A stretch of DNA of 64,000 bases from an uncultured Oscillospiraceae bacterium (GTDB lineage: Bacteria > Bacillota > Clostridia > Oscillospirales > Oscillospiraceae): NCBI GenBank assembly GCA_910578505.1, contig CAJTPV010000007.1, forward strand, positions 42,944-106,943, in the 5' to 3' direction. Within the stretch, counting starts at the first letter, position 1. Each line of letters starts with the position of its first letter. The position numbers were made by a program, and so were the translations under genes. Below, piece by piece: positions 16,068 to 24,950 of this stretch. The notes under the pieces were generated by a model. It saw nothing but the letters and a program-made list of their open reading frames with translations. It did not search any database and was not told the DNA's origin.

Positions 16068-18818
16068 ATGGAGCCTGCGAATACCGGCGGGCAGATGCAG
16101 CCCTACAGCGGCCAGATGCAGCCGTCCGGCGGCAGGGGCCCGGCCCCAAAAAAGAAGAAAAAGAAGCGGTTTTCTATTGCGCGCTTCTTCGGCAGGGTGC
16201 TCCTGGTTCTCTTCACCTTGTGCGTGATCGGTGTGCTGACGCTGGCGCTGTTCTGCAAGTATTTCATGACATACGTCAACACCACCCTCATCCCCTCCCT
16301 GGAGGAGATCAACCTGGAGGAGATGACCCTCGATCTGGCGTCCACCATCTACTACACAGACGCCAACGGCCAGGACCACGTCATGCGCACCCTGCACAGC
16401 AGCGAGAGCAACCGGGAGCTGATTGAATATGAGGACCTGCCCAAGCACCTGGTGGACGCCATGGTGGCCATTGAGGACCACCGCTTCTGGGACCACAAGG
16501 GCGTGGACTGGTACGGCACCGCCCGGGCCACCCTCTACAGCGCCACCGGGCGGGATACCCAGGGCGGTTCCACCATCACCCAGCAGGTGGTGCGCAACAT
16601 CACCGAAGAAAAGGAAGTCACGGTCAAGCGCAAGCTGCGGGAGATCTTCCGCGCCCTGGACCTTGACGCAAAAAACAGCAAGGAGGATATCCTCACCTAC
16701 TACCTCAACAAGGTCTACTTCGGCCACAGCTTCTCCGGCATCCAGACCGCCGCCAAGGGCTACTTCGGCAAGGACGTGTCGGAGCTGACACTGGCGGAGA
16801 GCGCCTGCATCGTGGGCATCACCAACTATCCCTCCCTGTACGACCCCCTCTGGGACAAGGAGTTCGTTCAGGAGGACGGCTCCATCAAAACGCCCCGGGA
16901 CTTCAACAAGGCCCGGCAGATTGATGTTCTGGACTCCATGGCCAAATACGGCTTTATCACCCAGGAGGAGGCGGACGCCGCCAAGGCCCAGCCGCTGAAC
17001 TTTGTGGAGGACGGCGCCGCTGCGGGCGAAACCGGGGAGGACGGCGAGACGGCGGGCGCCAGCGGCGTGTACTCCTGGTTTGAGGACGCCGTGATCGAAG
17101 ACGCCATTGACCTCATCTCCCAGGCCAAGAATGTGGGCCGCGAGGCCGCCAGCGACATGCTTTACTCCGGCGGCTTCCACATCTATACCACCTTGAATCC
17201 GGACATCCAGCGGATTGTGGACAGCGTGTATCTGGACACGGACTACTTCGCCTCCCTGATCAAGTCCGGCTCTCCCCTGGACTCCGCTATGACCATTATT
17301 GACCCCTATACCGGGTACGTGGTGGCGATGGCCGGCGGCGTGGGCGTGAAGGAGGGGAGCCGGAGTCTGAACCTGGCCACATCCCCCCGCCAGCCGGGCA
17401 GCTCCATCAAGCCCATGTCCATCTACGCCCCGGCTCTGGAATATGACGTAGTCAGCCCGGTGACCATCATTGACGACTACCCCATCCAGGTCAACGACTC
17501 CGGCACCGGCGGGTATCCCAAAAACTCGCCCATCGGATACAGCGGGCCGGTGAATGTGCGCTACGGCGTGCAGAAATCCATCAACACCGTGGCGGTCCGC
17601 ATCCTCCAGAAGCTGGGCAACACCCGCTCCTTTGATTTTATGGAGCAGAACCTGGGCATGGACCTGGACGTGTCCGACCTGGGTCCCAGCCCCCTGGCCC
17701 TGGGAGGATTGACTATCGGCGTGACCACGGAGCAGGTGGCGGCGGCCTACAGCGCGTTCCTGAATAACGGCGTCTATACGCCGCCCCGGACCATTGTGCG
17801 CATTGAGTCCAACGACCACAGCGAGGTCATCGTAGACACCGGAGGCCAGTCCCGTCCGGCCATGAAGGAGAGCACGGCGTATATGATGACCGAGATGCTG
17901 CGCAACGCCGTCCTCCACGGCACCGGTACGGAGGCCCAGATCAGCGGCATGCACGTGGCCGGCAAGACCGGCACCACCACCAACCTCTGTGACCGGTACT
18001 TCGCCGGCTTTACGCCCTACTACTCCGCCGCCGTCTGGACGGGCCATGCCAAGAGCAACGAGAAGATCGCCGCCAAAAAGGGCAACCCGGCGGCCCAGAT
18101 CTGGCAGAAGGTCATGAGCCAGATCCACGCGGAGCTGCCGGACAAGGAGTTCCCGGACCGGCCCGAGGGCGTAGGCTCCCGGACCGTCTGCGGCCACTGC
18201 GGCGGCAACACCAGCGGGCTCTGTAACGACGCGGTCAGCGGCACGGCCCAGACCAGCTGGTCCCCCGGCTTTGACTGCGACTGCCATATGGAGGTCAAGA
18301 TCTGCACGGACCCGGCCACCGGGGAGGAGCATCTGGCAACGGATTTCTGTCCGGAGGAGACGGTGACCACCAGGATCATGCAGAAGGGCCGGGAGTTCCT
18401 CCAGCTGCCCAACGGCGGGCTGGTGATGAGCGACGACGCCATGGAGCACTACACCTACTTCAGCACCGTGGCCACGCCCTGCCTCATCCACGATGAGAAC
18501 TATGTCCCCGAGGCGGACGATCCCCTGTTGGGCGAGGAGGGGGACCCCAGCGACCCCAATAACCCCAACGGCACCACCACGCCTCCCACCGGCACAGGCA
18601 CGCCCCGCCCCGGCGAGGGCGGCTGGCCCACAGAGCCCTATGACCCCAACAAGCCCACTGTGCCGTCAGGTTCGGGCAATACCGGCACGAAACCGGGTAC
18701 GACCACCACGCCGGGGACTACCACACCGGGGACCACCACGCCCCCTGAGCCGGACGAGCCGCAGCCGCCGGAGGAGCCGGACGAACCCGTCCTCCCGCCG
18801 GAGCCGGATTTGCCATAA
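16068..18818 (+). CDS. Class A penicillin-binding protein (transglycosylase/transpeptidase)
   Basis: Bifunctional peptidoglycan synthase, 916 residues. In order: a Gln/Gly/Pro-rich and Lys-rich cytoplasmic start, a transmembrane helix (~42-66), the GT51 glycosyltransferase domain (EDHRFWDHKGVDWYGTARA and GGSTITQQ, with its catalytic Glu), and a transpeptidase domain with SSIK (acyl-serine), SIN and KTGT. After this comes a Cys-rich segment (CGHCGG..LCNDA..CDCHM..ICTDP..FCPEE) and a Pro/Thr/Gly tail of ~110 residues. AAGGAGG lies just before the ATG. A TATACT element at 15942 may be its -10. The foldase gene follows under its own promoter. Confidence 0.95.
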   Translation: MEPANTGGQMQPYSGQMQPSGGRGPAPKKKKKKRFSIARFFGRVLLVLFTLCVIGVLTLALFCKYFMTYVNTTLIPSLEEINLEEMTLDLASTIYYTDANGQDHVMRTLHSSESNRELIEYEDLPKHLVDAMVAIEDHRFWDHKGVDWYGTARATLYSATGRDTQGGSTITQQVVRNITEEKEVTVKRKLREIFRALDLDAKNSKEDILTYYLNKVYFGHSFSGIQTAAKGYFGKDVSELTLAESACIVGITNYPSLYDPLWDKEFVQEDGSIKTPRDFNKARQIDVLDSMAKYGFITQEEADAAKAQPLNFVEDGAAAGETGEDGETAGASGVYSWFEDAVIEDAIDLISQAKNVGREAASDMLYSGGFHIYTTLNPDIQRIVDSVYLDTDYFASLIKSGSPLDSAMTIIDPYTGYVVAMAGGVGVKEGSRSLNLATSPRQPGSSIKPMSIYAPALEYDVVSPVTIIDDYPIQVNDSGTGGYPKNSPIGYSGPVNVRYGVQKSINTVAVRILQKLGNTRSFDFMEQNLGMDLDVSDLGPSPLALGGLTIGVTTEQVAAAYSAFLNNGVYTPPRTIVRIESNDHSEVIVDTGGQSRPAMKESTAYMMTEMLRNAVLHGTGTEAQISGMHVAGKTGTTTNLCDRYFAGFTPYYSAAVWTGHAKSNEKIAAKKGNPAAQIWQKVMSQIHAELPDKEFPDRPEGVGSRTVCGHCGGNTSGLCNDAVSGTAQTSWSPGFDCDCHMEVKICTDPATGEEHLATDFCPEETVTTRIMQKGREFLQLPNGGLVMSDDAMEHYTYFSTVATPCLIHDENYVPEADDPLLGEEGDPSDPNNPNGTTTPPTGTGTPRPGEGGWPTEPYDPNKPTVPSGSGNTGTKPGTTTTPGTTTPGTTTPPEPDEPQPPEEPDEPVLPPEPDLP

Positions 18819-18865
18819 GCAGGGCGCGGGACTGAAAATTTTACGGTTTTGGGACGAACTTATAC

Positions 18866-18894
18866 TTGCGAAACCGGCAAGAATCGAGTATACT
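18866..18894 (+). promoter_or_regulatory. Sigma-A promoter of the foldase gene
   Basis: TTGCGA, 17 bases, TATACT. About 95 bases of leader. Confidence 0.7.
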
Positions 18895-18993
18895 ATTGTG
18901 CGTTGAGCAAAAATCACCCCCGGCTGCGGGAGACAGCCCTCAGCCCCAGCCGGGACACAGTGCTTTAGAAAATTTTGGAAGGAATGAACAACC

Positions 18994-20514
18994 ATGAGCG
19001 CATCCAGAGAAAAGAAAAAACGCCAGGAACAGCTGGCAAACGGCACCGTAAACCCCAAGGCCGCCCGTGAGGCGGAGCAGAAGGCCGCGGAAAAGCGGTC
19101 CACCATGCTCTACAGCCTGTTGGCAGCGGCATTTGTCGTGGTGGCCATTTTCCTCGTCGTGTACAACTCCGGCATCATCGAGCGCAACAAGACCGCCGCC
19201 ACCATTGACGGCGAGAAGTACACCGTGGCCCAGGCGGCTTACTACTACCAGCAGGCCTACCAGAGCTACCTCAACAGCAGCAGCGGCTACATGGCCCAGA
19301 TGTACGGCATGCTGGACCCCCAGTCCTCCCTGAAGGATCAGCCCTATGACGACACCCGCTCCTGGGCGGACTACTTCAAGGAGCAGGCTGTGGACAATAT
19401 GCGGTTCGTCCAGGCGGCCAAGAAGTCCGCCCAGGAGCAGAACATCACCCTGGAGGCGGAGGACCAGCAGCAGCTGGACGAAAACCTGAAGTCCATGAAG
19501 GACGCCGCCGCCGAGGCCGGCTTTACCTACAAGGCCTACCTGAAAGCCATCTACGGCGCGACCATGACCGCCTCCGTCTATGAGGCCTGCGAGAAGGACC
19601 GGCTGCTGGTCAGCAAGGTCTCCAGCAATCAGGAGGACAGCTTCAGCTTCTCCGACAGCGAGATCCAGGCGTACTACGAGGAGAACCGGAACACCTATGA
19701 TCTGGTGGACGGCGCGTATGTCTCCGTCGCCGGCCGCCCGGAGACCAAGACCGACGACGACGGCAACACCATCGAGGCCACCGACGAGGAGAAGGCCGCC
19801 GCCCTGGCGGAGGCCAAGGAGACGGCGGAGGCCATCCTGGCCGCCTGCCAGGCCGGCAGCGACCTGGAGGAGCTGGCCACCGAGTACGACGTGGGCTACT
19901 ACGGCAGCGAGGACATGACCTCCTCCTCCGGCATGGCCAGCGAGTGGCTCTTTGACAGCGCCCGGAAGGCCGGCGATATGGAGCTGCTGGAGGACGAGGC
20001 CAACAGCCAGTACTATGTGGCCCTCTTCAACAGCCGCCGGCGGGACGAGGCCCTCAACTACAACGTCCGCCACATTCTCGTCACGGAGGACAGCCTGGAG
20101 CTGGCCGAGGGCGAGGAGGCCGCCGAGGGCCAGGTGGCCGCGAAGGCCCAGGAGATCCTGGACAGCTGGGACGGCACCGAGGAGGGCTTTGCCTCCCTGG
20201 CGGGGCAGTACTCCCAGGACGAGGGCAGCAAGGACAACGGCGGGCTCTACGAGAACACCCCCAAGGGCGCCATGATCACCGAGTTCAACGACTGGTGCTA
20301 TGAGGCCGGCCGCAAGAGCGGCGACACGGGCATCGTGGAGACCACCTATGGCTCCCACATCATGTACTTCGTGGGCTACGCCGACACCCAGTACTGGCAC
20401 TACGCCTGCGAGAACGCCCTGAAGAGCGAGGCATACTCCGACTGGTACAACGCGACCATGGAGAGCGTGACCGCTGAGGTGGACGAAAACGCGATGAACG
20501 CCATCGGCGTGTAA
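18994..20514 (+). CDS. PpiC/PrsA-type peptidyl-prolyl isomerase, membrane-anchored
   Basis: Folds proteins on the outer side of the membrane. It is 506 residues. A basic cytoplasmic start is followed by one membrane helix (~36-57, LYSLLAAAFVVVAIFLVVY) and no lipobox, so it is anchored by the helix instead of lipid. A SurA_N-like helical region (~65-330) precedes a parvulin/rotamase domain (~350-460) with NYNVRHILVTEDSLE, FASLAGQYSQDEGSKDNGG and SHIMYF. The gene directly follows a penicillin-binding protein; PrsA-type foldases are known to help such proteins fold. It ends at a hairpin terminator. Confidence 0.92.
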   Translation: MSASREKKKRQEQLANGTVNPKAAREAEQKAAEKRSTMLYSLLAAAFVVVAIFLVVYNSGIIERNKTAATIDGEKYTVAQAAYYYQQAYQSYLNSSSGYMAQMYGMLDPQSSLKDQPYDDTRSWADYFKEQAVDNMRFVQAAKKSAQEQNITLEAEDQQQLDENLKSMKDAAAEAGFTYKAYLKAIYGATMTASVYEACEKDRLLVSKVSSNQEDSFSFSDSEIQAYYEENRNTYDLVDGAYVSVAGRPETKTDDDGNTIEATDEEKAAALAEAKETAEAILAACQAGSDLEELATEYDVGYYGSEDMTSSSGMASEWLFDSARKAGDMELLEDEANSQYYVALFNSRRRDEALNYNVRHILVTEDSLELAEGEEAAEGQVAAKAQEILDSWDGTEEGFASLAGQYSQDEGSKDNGGLYENTPKGAMITEFNDWCYEAGRKSGDTGIVETTYGSHIMYFVGYADTQYWHYACENALKSEAYSDWYNATMESVTAEVDENAMNAIGV

Positions 20515-20522
20515 AGGATACG

Positions 20523-20552
20523 GACAGCCCCGGACAGCCGGGGCTGTCTTTA
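20523..20552 (+). terminator. Terminator after the foldase gene
   Basis: GACAGCCCCGG-ACAG-CCGGGGCTGTC followed by TTTAT. The U-run is short, so some read-through into tcdA is possible. Confidence 0.75.
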
Positions 20553-20567
20553 TGTGGGGAGAGGCAT

Positions 20568-21323
20568 ATGAACGAACGGTTTTTGCGCAGCGAGATGCTG
20601 CTGGGCCCGGCGGCCATGGAAAAGCTGGCCGGGTCCCACGTGTGCGTGGTGGGGCTGGGCGGCGTGGGCAGCTGGGCGGCGGAGGCCCTGGCCCGCGCCG
20701 GCGTGGGGGAACTGACCCTCATTGACGAGGACTGCTACCGGGAGAGCAACATCAACCGCCAGCTGGGGGCCGTGGAGTCCACGGTGGGCCAGCCCAAGCC
20801 GGAGGCCATGGCCCGCCGGGTGCTGGACATCCATCCGGACTGCGTCGTCCACCCCATCACAGGCCGGTATGAGCGGGACAGCGGGGAGCGGTTTTTCGGC
20901 GACTACGACTATCTGGTGGACGCTATTGACCTGGTGGCCTGCAAGGTGGACCTGATCTGCCGGGCCCTGGAGCGGGGGATCCCCATCCTCTCCGCCCTGG
21001 GCACGGGCAACAAGCTGGACCCGTCCAGACTGGAGGTGACGGACCTGAGCAGGACCTATGGCTGCCCCCTGGCCCGCGTGATGCGCCGGGAGCTGGGGCG
21101 GAGAGGCGTCAAGCACCTGCGGGTGGTCTACAGCCCGGAGGAGCCGGCGTACTGCGCGCCGCTGGAGACGCCGCCGCCGGGACGGCGCAGCGTGCCGGGC
21201 AGCGTGCCCTGGGTGCCGCCGGTGGCGGGCCTGCTGCTGGGCGGCGCGGTGGTGATGGACCTGGTCGGGGACCTGATCCCGCAGAAAAACACAGAGATGA
21301 CAGAGAGGAATGAGATAATATGA
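20568..21323 (+). CDS. tcdA: tRNA threonylcarbamoyladenosine dehydratase (ThiF/E1-like)
   Basis: ATP-dependent cyclisation of t6A37 to ct6A in tRNAs reading ANN codons. It is 251 residues, the usual length for TcdA/CsdL. The E1-like nucleotide site is clear: VCVVGLGGVGSWAAEALARAGVG, then LIDEDCYRESNINRQ, VDAIDLVACKVDLI and the Gly/Asn-rich GTGNKLDPS. It lacks the extra domains of ThiF/MoeB proteins that activate sulfur carriers. GGAGAGGCAT precedes the ATG. It overlaps the acetyltransferase gene by ATGA. Confidence 0.93.
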   Translation: MNERFLRSEMLLGPAAMEKLAGSHVCVVGLGGVGSWAAEALARAGVGELTLIDEDCYRESNINRQLGAVESTVGQPKPEAMARRVLDIHPDCVVHPITGRYERDSGERFFGDYDYLVDAIDLVACKVDLICRALERGIPILSALGTGNKLDPSRLEVTDLSRTYGCPLARVMRRELGRRGVKHLRVVYSPEEPAYCAPLETPPPGRRSVPGSVPWVPPVAGLLLGGAVVMDLVGDLIPQKNTEMTERNEII

Positions 21324-21790
21324 CGATCAGACGCGCGGAGGAAAAGGACATCCCCCGGCTGGGGGAGCTGCTGCTGCAGGTGTGCCGGGTACATCATCAG
21401 GGCAGGCCGGACCTGTTCCGGACCGGCGGCAGGAAGTATGACGACGGGGAGCTGCGGCAGCTGCTGCGGGATGAGGACCGGCCCATCCTGGTGGCGGAGG
21501 ACGAGAGGGGCTGGGTGGCCGGATATGCGTTCTGCGTGTATCAGCGGCATCAGGGCGAGGGCTCGTTCAACGACTTTACCACACTGTATCTGGACGACCT
21601 GTGTGTGGACGAGAACTGCCGGGGCCGGCGGGTGGGCAGCGCGCTGTACGAGGCGGTGCTGGCGCTGGCCCGGAGGACCGGGTGCTATAACGTGACGCTG
21701 AATGTGTGGTCCTGCAATCCGGGCGCGATGCGCTTTTATGAGCAGTGCGGACTGCAGCAGCAGAAGATCGGGATGGAAATTGTGTTATAA
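21320..21790 (+). CDS. GNAT-family N-acetyltransferase
   Basis: A 156-residue acetyl-CoA-dependent acetyltransferase. The fold runs MTIRRAEEKDIPRLGELLL, the beta strands ending in LYLDDLCVDENCRGRRVGSALYEA (motif A with the R-G-x-x-x-G pyrophosphate loop), then NVTLNVWSCNPGAMRFYEQCGL (motif B). The N-in-W-N-P-G-A-x-x-F-Y pattern is typical of RimI-like members. Its substrate is unknown. Translational coupling to tcdA suggests, without proving, a translation- or tRNA-related target. Confidence 0.88.
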   Translation: MTIRRAEEKDIPRLGELLLQVCRVHHQGRPDLFRTGGRKYDDGELRQLLRDEDRPILVAEDERGWVAGYAFCVYQRHQGEGSFNDFTTLYLDDLCVDENCRGRRVGSALYEAVLALARRTGCYNVTLNVWSCNPGAMRFYEQCGLQQQKIGMEIVL

Positions 21791-21793
21791 AGG

Positions 21794-21834
21794 CTGCGTG
21801 CCGCCGGACGAAAGAGTGGTCCGGCGGCACGCGC
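21794..21834. terminator. Bidirectional terminator
   Basis: GCGTGCCGCCGGAC..GTCCGGCGGCACGC with an 8-base loop, between the convergent GNAT and XRE genes. Confidence 0.75.
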
Positions 21835-21837
21835 TGT

Positions 21838-22056
21838 CTATTCGGGCGGATAGGGCTCCCTGACCCCGGTCAGCCCCAGCAGATAATCTGTGCTGGTCCC
21901 ATAGAATCGCGCCAGCTTGATGAGCACATCCGTGGGAATGTCTCTCTTGCCCAGCTCATAGCGGGAGTAACTGACCTGAGTACACTGCAAATACTCCGCC
22001 AGGTCCTTCTGCAGCAGGTCGCTGTCTTCCCGCATATCGCGGATCCTTTTGTACAT
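21838..22056 (-). CDS. Small XRE-family regulator
   Basis: A 72-residue Cro/C1-type protein that is almost only a helix-turn-helix domain: MYKRIRDMREDSDLLQKDL, TQVSYSRYELGKRDIPTDVL, then KLARFYGTSTDYLLGLT. This compact form is common in Oscillospiraceae. The ribosome site before 22056 is weak; the Met at 22035 with AAAAGGAT upstream is an alternative start. It lies close behind the SLH/Sel1 gene on the same strand and may be co-transcribed with it. Confidence 0.88.
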   Translation of the reverse strand: MYKRIRDMREDSDLLQKDLAEYLQCTQVSYSRYELGKRDIPTDVLIKLARFYGTSTDYLLGLTGVREPYPPE

Positions 22057-22086
22057 AGGCTCTTCCGCCCTTCTGCGCGGGCTGGA

Positions 22087-23355
22087 TCACTCCGCTGTCA
22101 GCTCAGCCAAGAGCACCTGCACCTGCTCTGTCCAAACAGTGTTGCCGCTCTCGGCGTACTTCTCCAGCCAGGAGACAGCCTGCTCTTTGTCGGCCTTGAC
22201 GCCGGTGCCGGAGGCATACCACGCGCCGGTGGCATACATGCCGAAGGGAGAACCGGCCTCAGCGGCCTTTTTGAACCACTTGAAGGCTGTGGGTTCATCG
22301 GCCTTGACGCCGTACCCGTAGGCATAGCACACGCCGATATTGTACGCAGCGGAGGCGCTGCCCATCTTCTCCGCCTGCTGGTACAGCTCCAGGGCCTTCT
22401 CCTCGTCCTTGTCCACGCCGCGGCCTGCCAGATACGCGCCGCCCAGCTCATTGGCCGCAGCCGCGCTGCCCTTGTCCACTGCCTCCTCCAGCAGCTTCAC
22501 GGACACGTCGTACTTCTCCGCCTTGTTGGCCGCGTAGGCCACATTGAAGAGCTTCTCGCCCAGCTCGCTCTCGTCGATGTACGTCTCGGACAGCATCTTG
22601 CGATAGCACTCCGCGGCCTTTTCATACTCCCCGGCCTCTGTGTATTTCTCCGCTTCCCGCAGGGCCACATCCATGGAGGATGGCGTCTCGCCGCCCTTAT
22701 CCTCATCGCCGGCGGAGGCATTGTCCTCACTTCCGGCCAGAGCGGAAAAGCGCTGGAGGATGGCGGCGGCCTGGGCGCGGGTGGCGTTGCCCCTGGGGTT
22801 GACCGTGCCGTCCGGGTTGCCCTGGATCAGCTTGTTGGCTACCGCCCAGGAGAGGGACCCCCTGGCGTAGCTGCGGATGGCGGCTGCGTCCTTGAAACCA
22901 TCCAGACCCTCCTCGCCGGAGGTGTCGGCGTCCAGATAGCGGGCCAGCATGGCGGCGATGGCCTGGCGCTCAATGGCGCTGTCGGGGCTGAAGGCGGTCT
23001 CGCTGGTGCCGTTGACCACGCCCGTGCTGTAGGCCCACACCACCGCGTCCCTGTAAGCGGCGCCGTCGGCTACGTCGGTGAAGGGGTTGTCCGCCTCAAC
23101 GGCGGGGGAACCGGCCAGGCGGTACAGGGCCGTGGCCAGCATCTGCCGGGTCAGGTTCCGGCTGGGGCCGAAGGTGTCGTCCGTCAGGCCGTCCATCAGC
23201 TTTTTCTCCGTGACAAAGACAACGGCGTCATGGTACCAGTTCTTTTCCGTCACGTCGGTGTAGCGCGGCTCCTCTGCGGCGAAGGCGGCCGCCGTCAGAC
23301 CGATGGCCATGACCAGCGCCAGCAGAAGGGTGAGCGGCTTTTTAGGAATGTTCAT
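22087..23355 (-). CDS. Secreted SLH-domain and Sel1-repeat protein
   Basis: 422 residues. A signal peptide (~1-26, LTLLLALVMAIGLTAAAFAA) is followed by three S-layer-homology repeats (~30-205): YTDVTEKNWYHDAVVFVTEK, PFTDVADGAAYRDAVVWAYS, FKDAAAIRSYARGSLSWAV. Each is followed by a hallmark TRQM, ERQA or TRAQ segment. SLH domains hold proteins to pyruvylated wall polymers. Residues ~225-420 contain Sel1/TPR-like repeats (AAANELGGAYLAGRGV, AAYNIGVCYAYGYGV), a protein-binding surface outside the cell. The start ATG has GAGGAGG upstream. It is a paralogue of the next SLH gene. Confidence 0.92.
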   Translation of the reverse strand: MNIPKKPLTLLLALVMAIGLTAAAFAAEEPRYTDVTEKNWYHDAVVFVTEKKLMDGLTDDTFGPSRNLTRQMLATALYRLAGSPAVEADNPFTDVADGAAYRDAVVWAYSTGVVNGTSETAFSPDSAIERQAIAAMLARYLDADTSGEEGLDGFKDAAAIRSYARGSLSWAVANKLIQGNPDGTVNPRGNATRAQAAAILQRFSALAGSEDNASAGDEDKGGETPSSMDVALREAEKYTEAGEYEKAAECYRKMLSETYIDESELGEKLFNVAYAANKAEKYDVSVKLLEEAVDKGSAAAANELGGAYLAGRGVDKDEEKALELYQQAEKMGSASAAYNIGVCYAYGYGVKADEPTAFKWFKKAAEAGSPFGMYATGAWYASGTGVKADKEQAVSWLEKYAESGNTVWTEQVQVLLAELTAE

Positions 23356-23424
23356 GTTGGAGTTCCTCCTCAAGTGTGGTGTATGGGCGGACCGATGGGG
23401 CGGGCCCGCCCGGATATGTCTCTG

Positions 23425-23453
23425 ATTATACCCCAGGTTCCTCCAGGAATCAA
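23425..23453 (-). promoter_or_regulatory. Sigma-A promoter of the SLH/Sel1 gene
   Basis: On the minus strand: TTGATT, 17 bases, TATAAT, ~70 bases before the start. Confidence 0.75.
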
Positions 23454-23456
23454 GAA

Positions 23457-23486
23457 CAAAGGACTGCCGAGACCGGCAGTCCTCTG
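23457..23486 (-). terminator. Terminator of the SLH low-complexity gene
   Basis: AGGACTGCCG-GTCT-CGGCAGTCCT on the minus strand, followed by TTGTTCTTG. Confidence 0.75.
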
Positions 23487-23502
23487 TGGGGGGAAATACA
23501 AA

Positions 23503-24705
23503 TTACTCCTTGTCAGCGCTGTCGTCAGCCTTGTCGCCTTCTGTCTTGTCAGCGTCGTCGGCCTTATCAGCAGCGTCGTCCTTCTTGTCGGCGTTGTCAG
23601 CCTTATCAGCAGCGTCGTCCTTCTCGGCATCGTCAGCCTTGTCGGCGTCGTCCTTCTTGTCCTCATCCTGGGCGGCATCGTCTTTCTTGTCGGTGTCGGC
23701 AGGAGCGGCGGCATCATCGGCAGGGGCAGCGTCGTCACCGGCAGGAGCGGCAGCGTCGTCACCGGGAGCGGCAGCGGGGGCCTTGCCCTCAGCCATGGGG
23801 GCGAAGCGCTCCAGAATGGTGGCTACCTGCGCGCGGGTGGCATTGCCGCGGGGGTCCACAGCGCCCTTGGTGTCGCCCTTGAGCAGCTCGTTCTTCGCAG
23901 CCCAGCTCATAGCGGCCTTGGCATAGTCCTGGATGGCGTCAGCGTCGGTGAAGGCGCTCACATCGCCCTCCTCAGCGTCAACGCCCAGGTAGCGGGCCAG
24001 CATGGCGGCGATGGCCTGGCGCTGGATGTTGCCGTCGGGATTGAAGGTGGTCTCGGTCACACCGTTGACCACGCCCACGCTGTAGGCCCACACAACGGCG
24101 TCCTTGTAGGCGGCGTCAGCGGCCACATCGGTGAAGGGGTTCTCAGCGGTGACTTCGGGGGAACCGGCCAGGCGGTACAGGGCCACAGCCAGCATCTGAC
24201 GGGTCATGTTCTCATCGGGGCCGAACGTGGTCTCGGTCAGGCCGTCCATCAGCTTCTTCTCGGTGACGAACGCGACAGCGCCGGCAAACCATCTCTCGCC
24301 GACGTCGGTATAGGTAACAGCGGCGGCGGGAGCGTCATCCTTCTCATCCTCGCCCTCAGCAGGGGTGGCGTCGTCCTTCTTGTCCTCGCCCTCAGCGGGG
24401 GTGGTGTCGTCTTTCTTGTCCTCGCCCTCAGCGGGGGTGGCGTCATCCTTCTTGTCCTCGTCCTTGGCGTCGGCGTCGTCCTTCTTGTCCTCATCCTTGG
24501 CGTCGGCGTCATCCTTCTTGTCCTCGCCCTCGGCGGGGGTGGTGTCGTCCTTCTTGTCCTCTTCGGCGGGAGTGGTGGTCTCGGTGGGCGCAGTGGTCTC
24601 GCCCTCGCTGTCTTTGCCCTCGTCCGCCGCAAAGGCTGTGGTGGCCGTGCCTAAAGCCAGGGCCGCCGCCAGAGCCAGGGCAAGCAGCTTCTTGGAATTT
24701 CTCAT
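23503..24705 (-). CDS. Secreted SLH-domain protein with Lys/Asp low-complexity arms
   Basis: 400 residues. A signal peptide (~1-27, LLALALAAALALGTATTAFA) is followed by a ~100-residue arm made of KKDD plus TPAEGED or ADAKDED units (11-12 residues each). Then come three SLH repeats (~135-300) very like those of the neighbour (FVTEKKLMDGLTETTFGPDE, AAYKDAVVWAYSVGVVNG). It ends in an Ala/Asp/Lys tail with DKADDADKKDD units. The arms are disordered and probably span or coat the wall; no enzyme is present. The start ATG (MRNSKK) has GAGGAGGAAC upstream, the same leader as the paralogue. The DNA repeats behind the arm can change length by slippage. Confidence 0.9.
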   Translation of the reverse strand: MRNSKKLLALALAAALALGTATTAFAADEGKDSEGETTAPTETTTPAEEDKKDDTTPAEGEDKKDDADAKDEDKKDDADAKDEDKKDDATPAEGEDKKDDTTPAEGEDKKDDATPAEGEDEKDDAPAAAVTYTDVGERWFAGAVAFVTEKKLMDGLTETTFGPDENMTRQMLAVALYRLAGSPEVTAENPFTDVAADAAYKDAVVWAYSVGVVNGVTETTFNPDGNIQRQAIAAMLARYLGVDAEEGDVSAFTDADAIQDYAKAAMSWAAKNELLKGDTKGAVDPRGNATRAQVATILERFAPMAEGKAPAAAPGDDAAAPAGDDAAPADDAAAPADTDKKDDAAQDEDKKDDADKADDAEKDDAADKADNADKKDDAADKADDADKTEGDKADDSADKE

Positions 24706-24885
24706 TTCGGGGTTCCTCCTCAATTGTTTTTGTTTGTGTTTAGGCGGGAAGAGTACGCCCGGTCGCAGACCGCGCTTCCGGTCCCAGCCTATGTACATTC
24801 ACGATTATACCGCAAGTTTTCATGTTTGGCTAGTCCATTTTGAATAAAAGATAGAAAAATTTATGGATAGTATCCCCCCCTCTAC

Positions 24886-24914
24886 TGGATATGTCGCCGA
24901 AACTGTGCTATACT
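24886..24914 (+). promoter_or_regulatory. Possible promoter of the dihydropyrimidinase gene
   Basis: TGGATA, 17 bases, TATACT preceded by TGC (extended -10). The -35 is poor. Confidence 0.45.
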
Positions 24915-24950
24915 TTCCCCAGAATTTTGTAATGCAAGGAGGTTTTGGCC

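Noticed and set aside
24320..24600. Regular 33-36 base repeats that could suggest a CRISPR or minisatellite
   Set aside because: They keep the reading frame of the SLH protein and encode KKDD-rich units without unique spacers; no cas genes are near.
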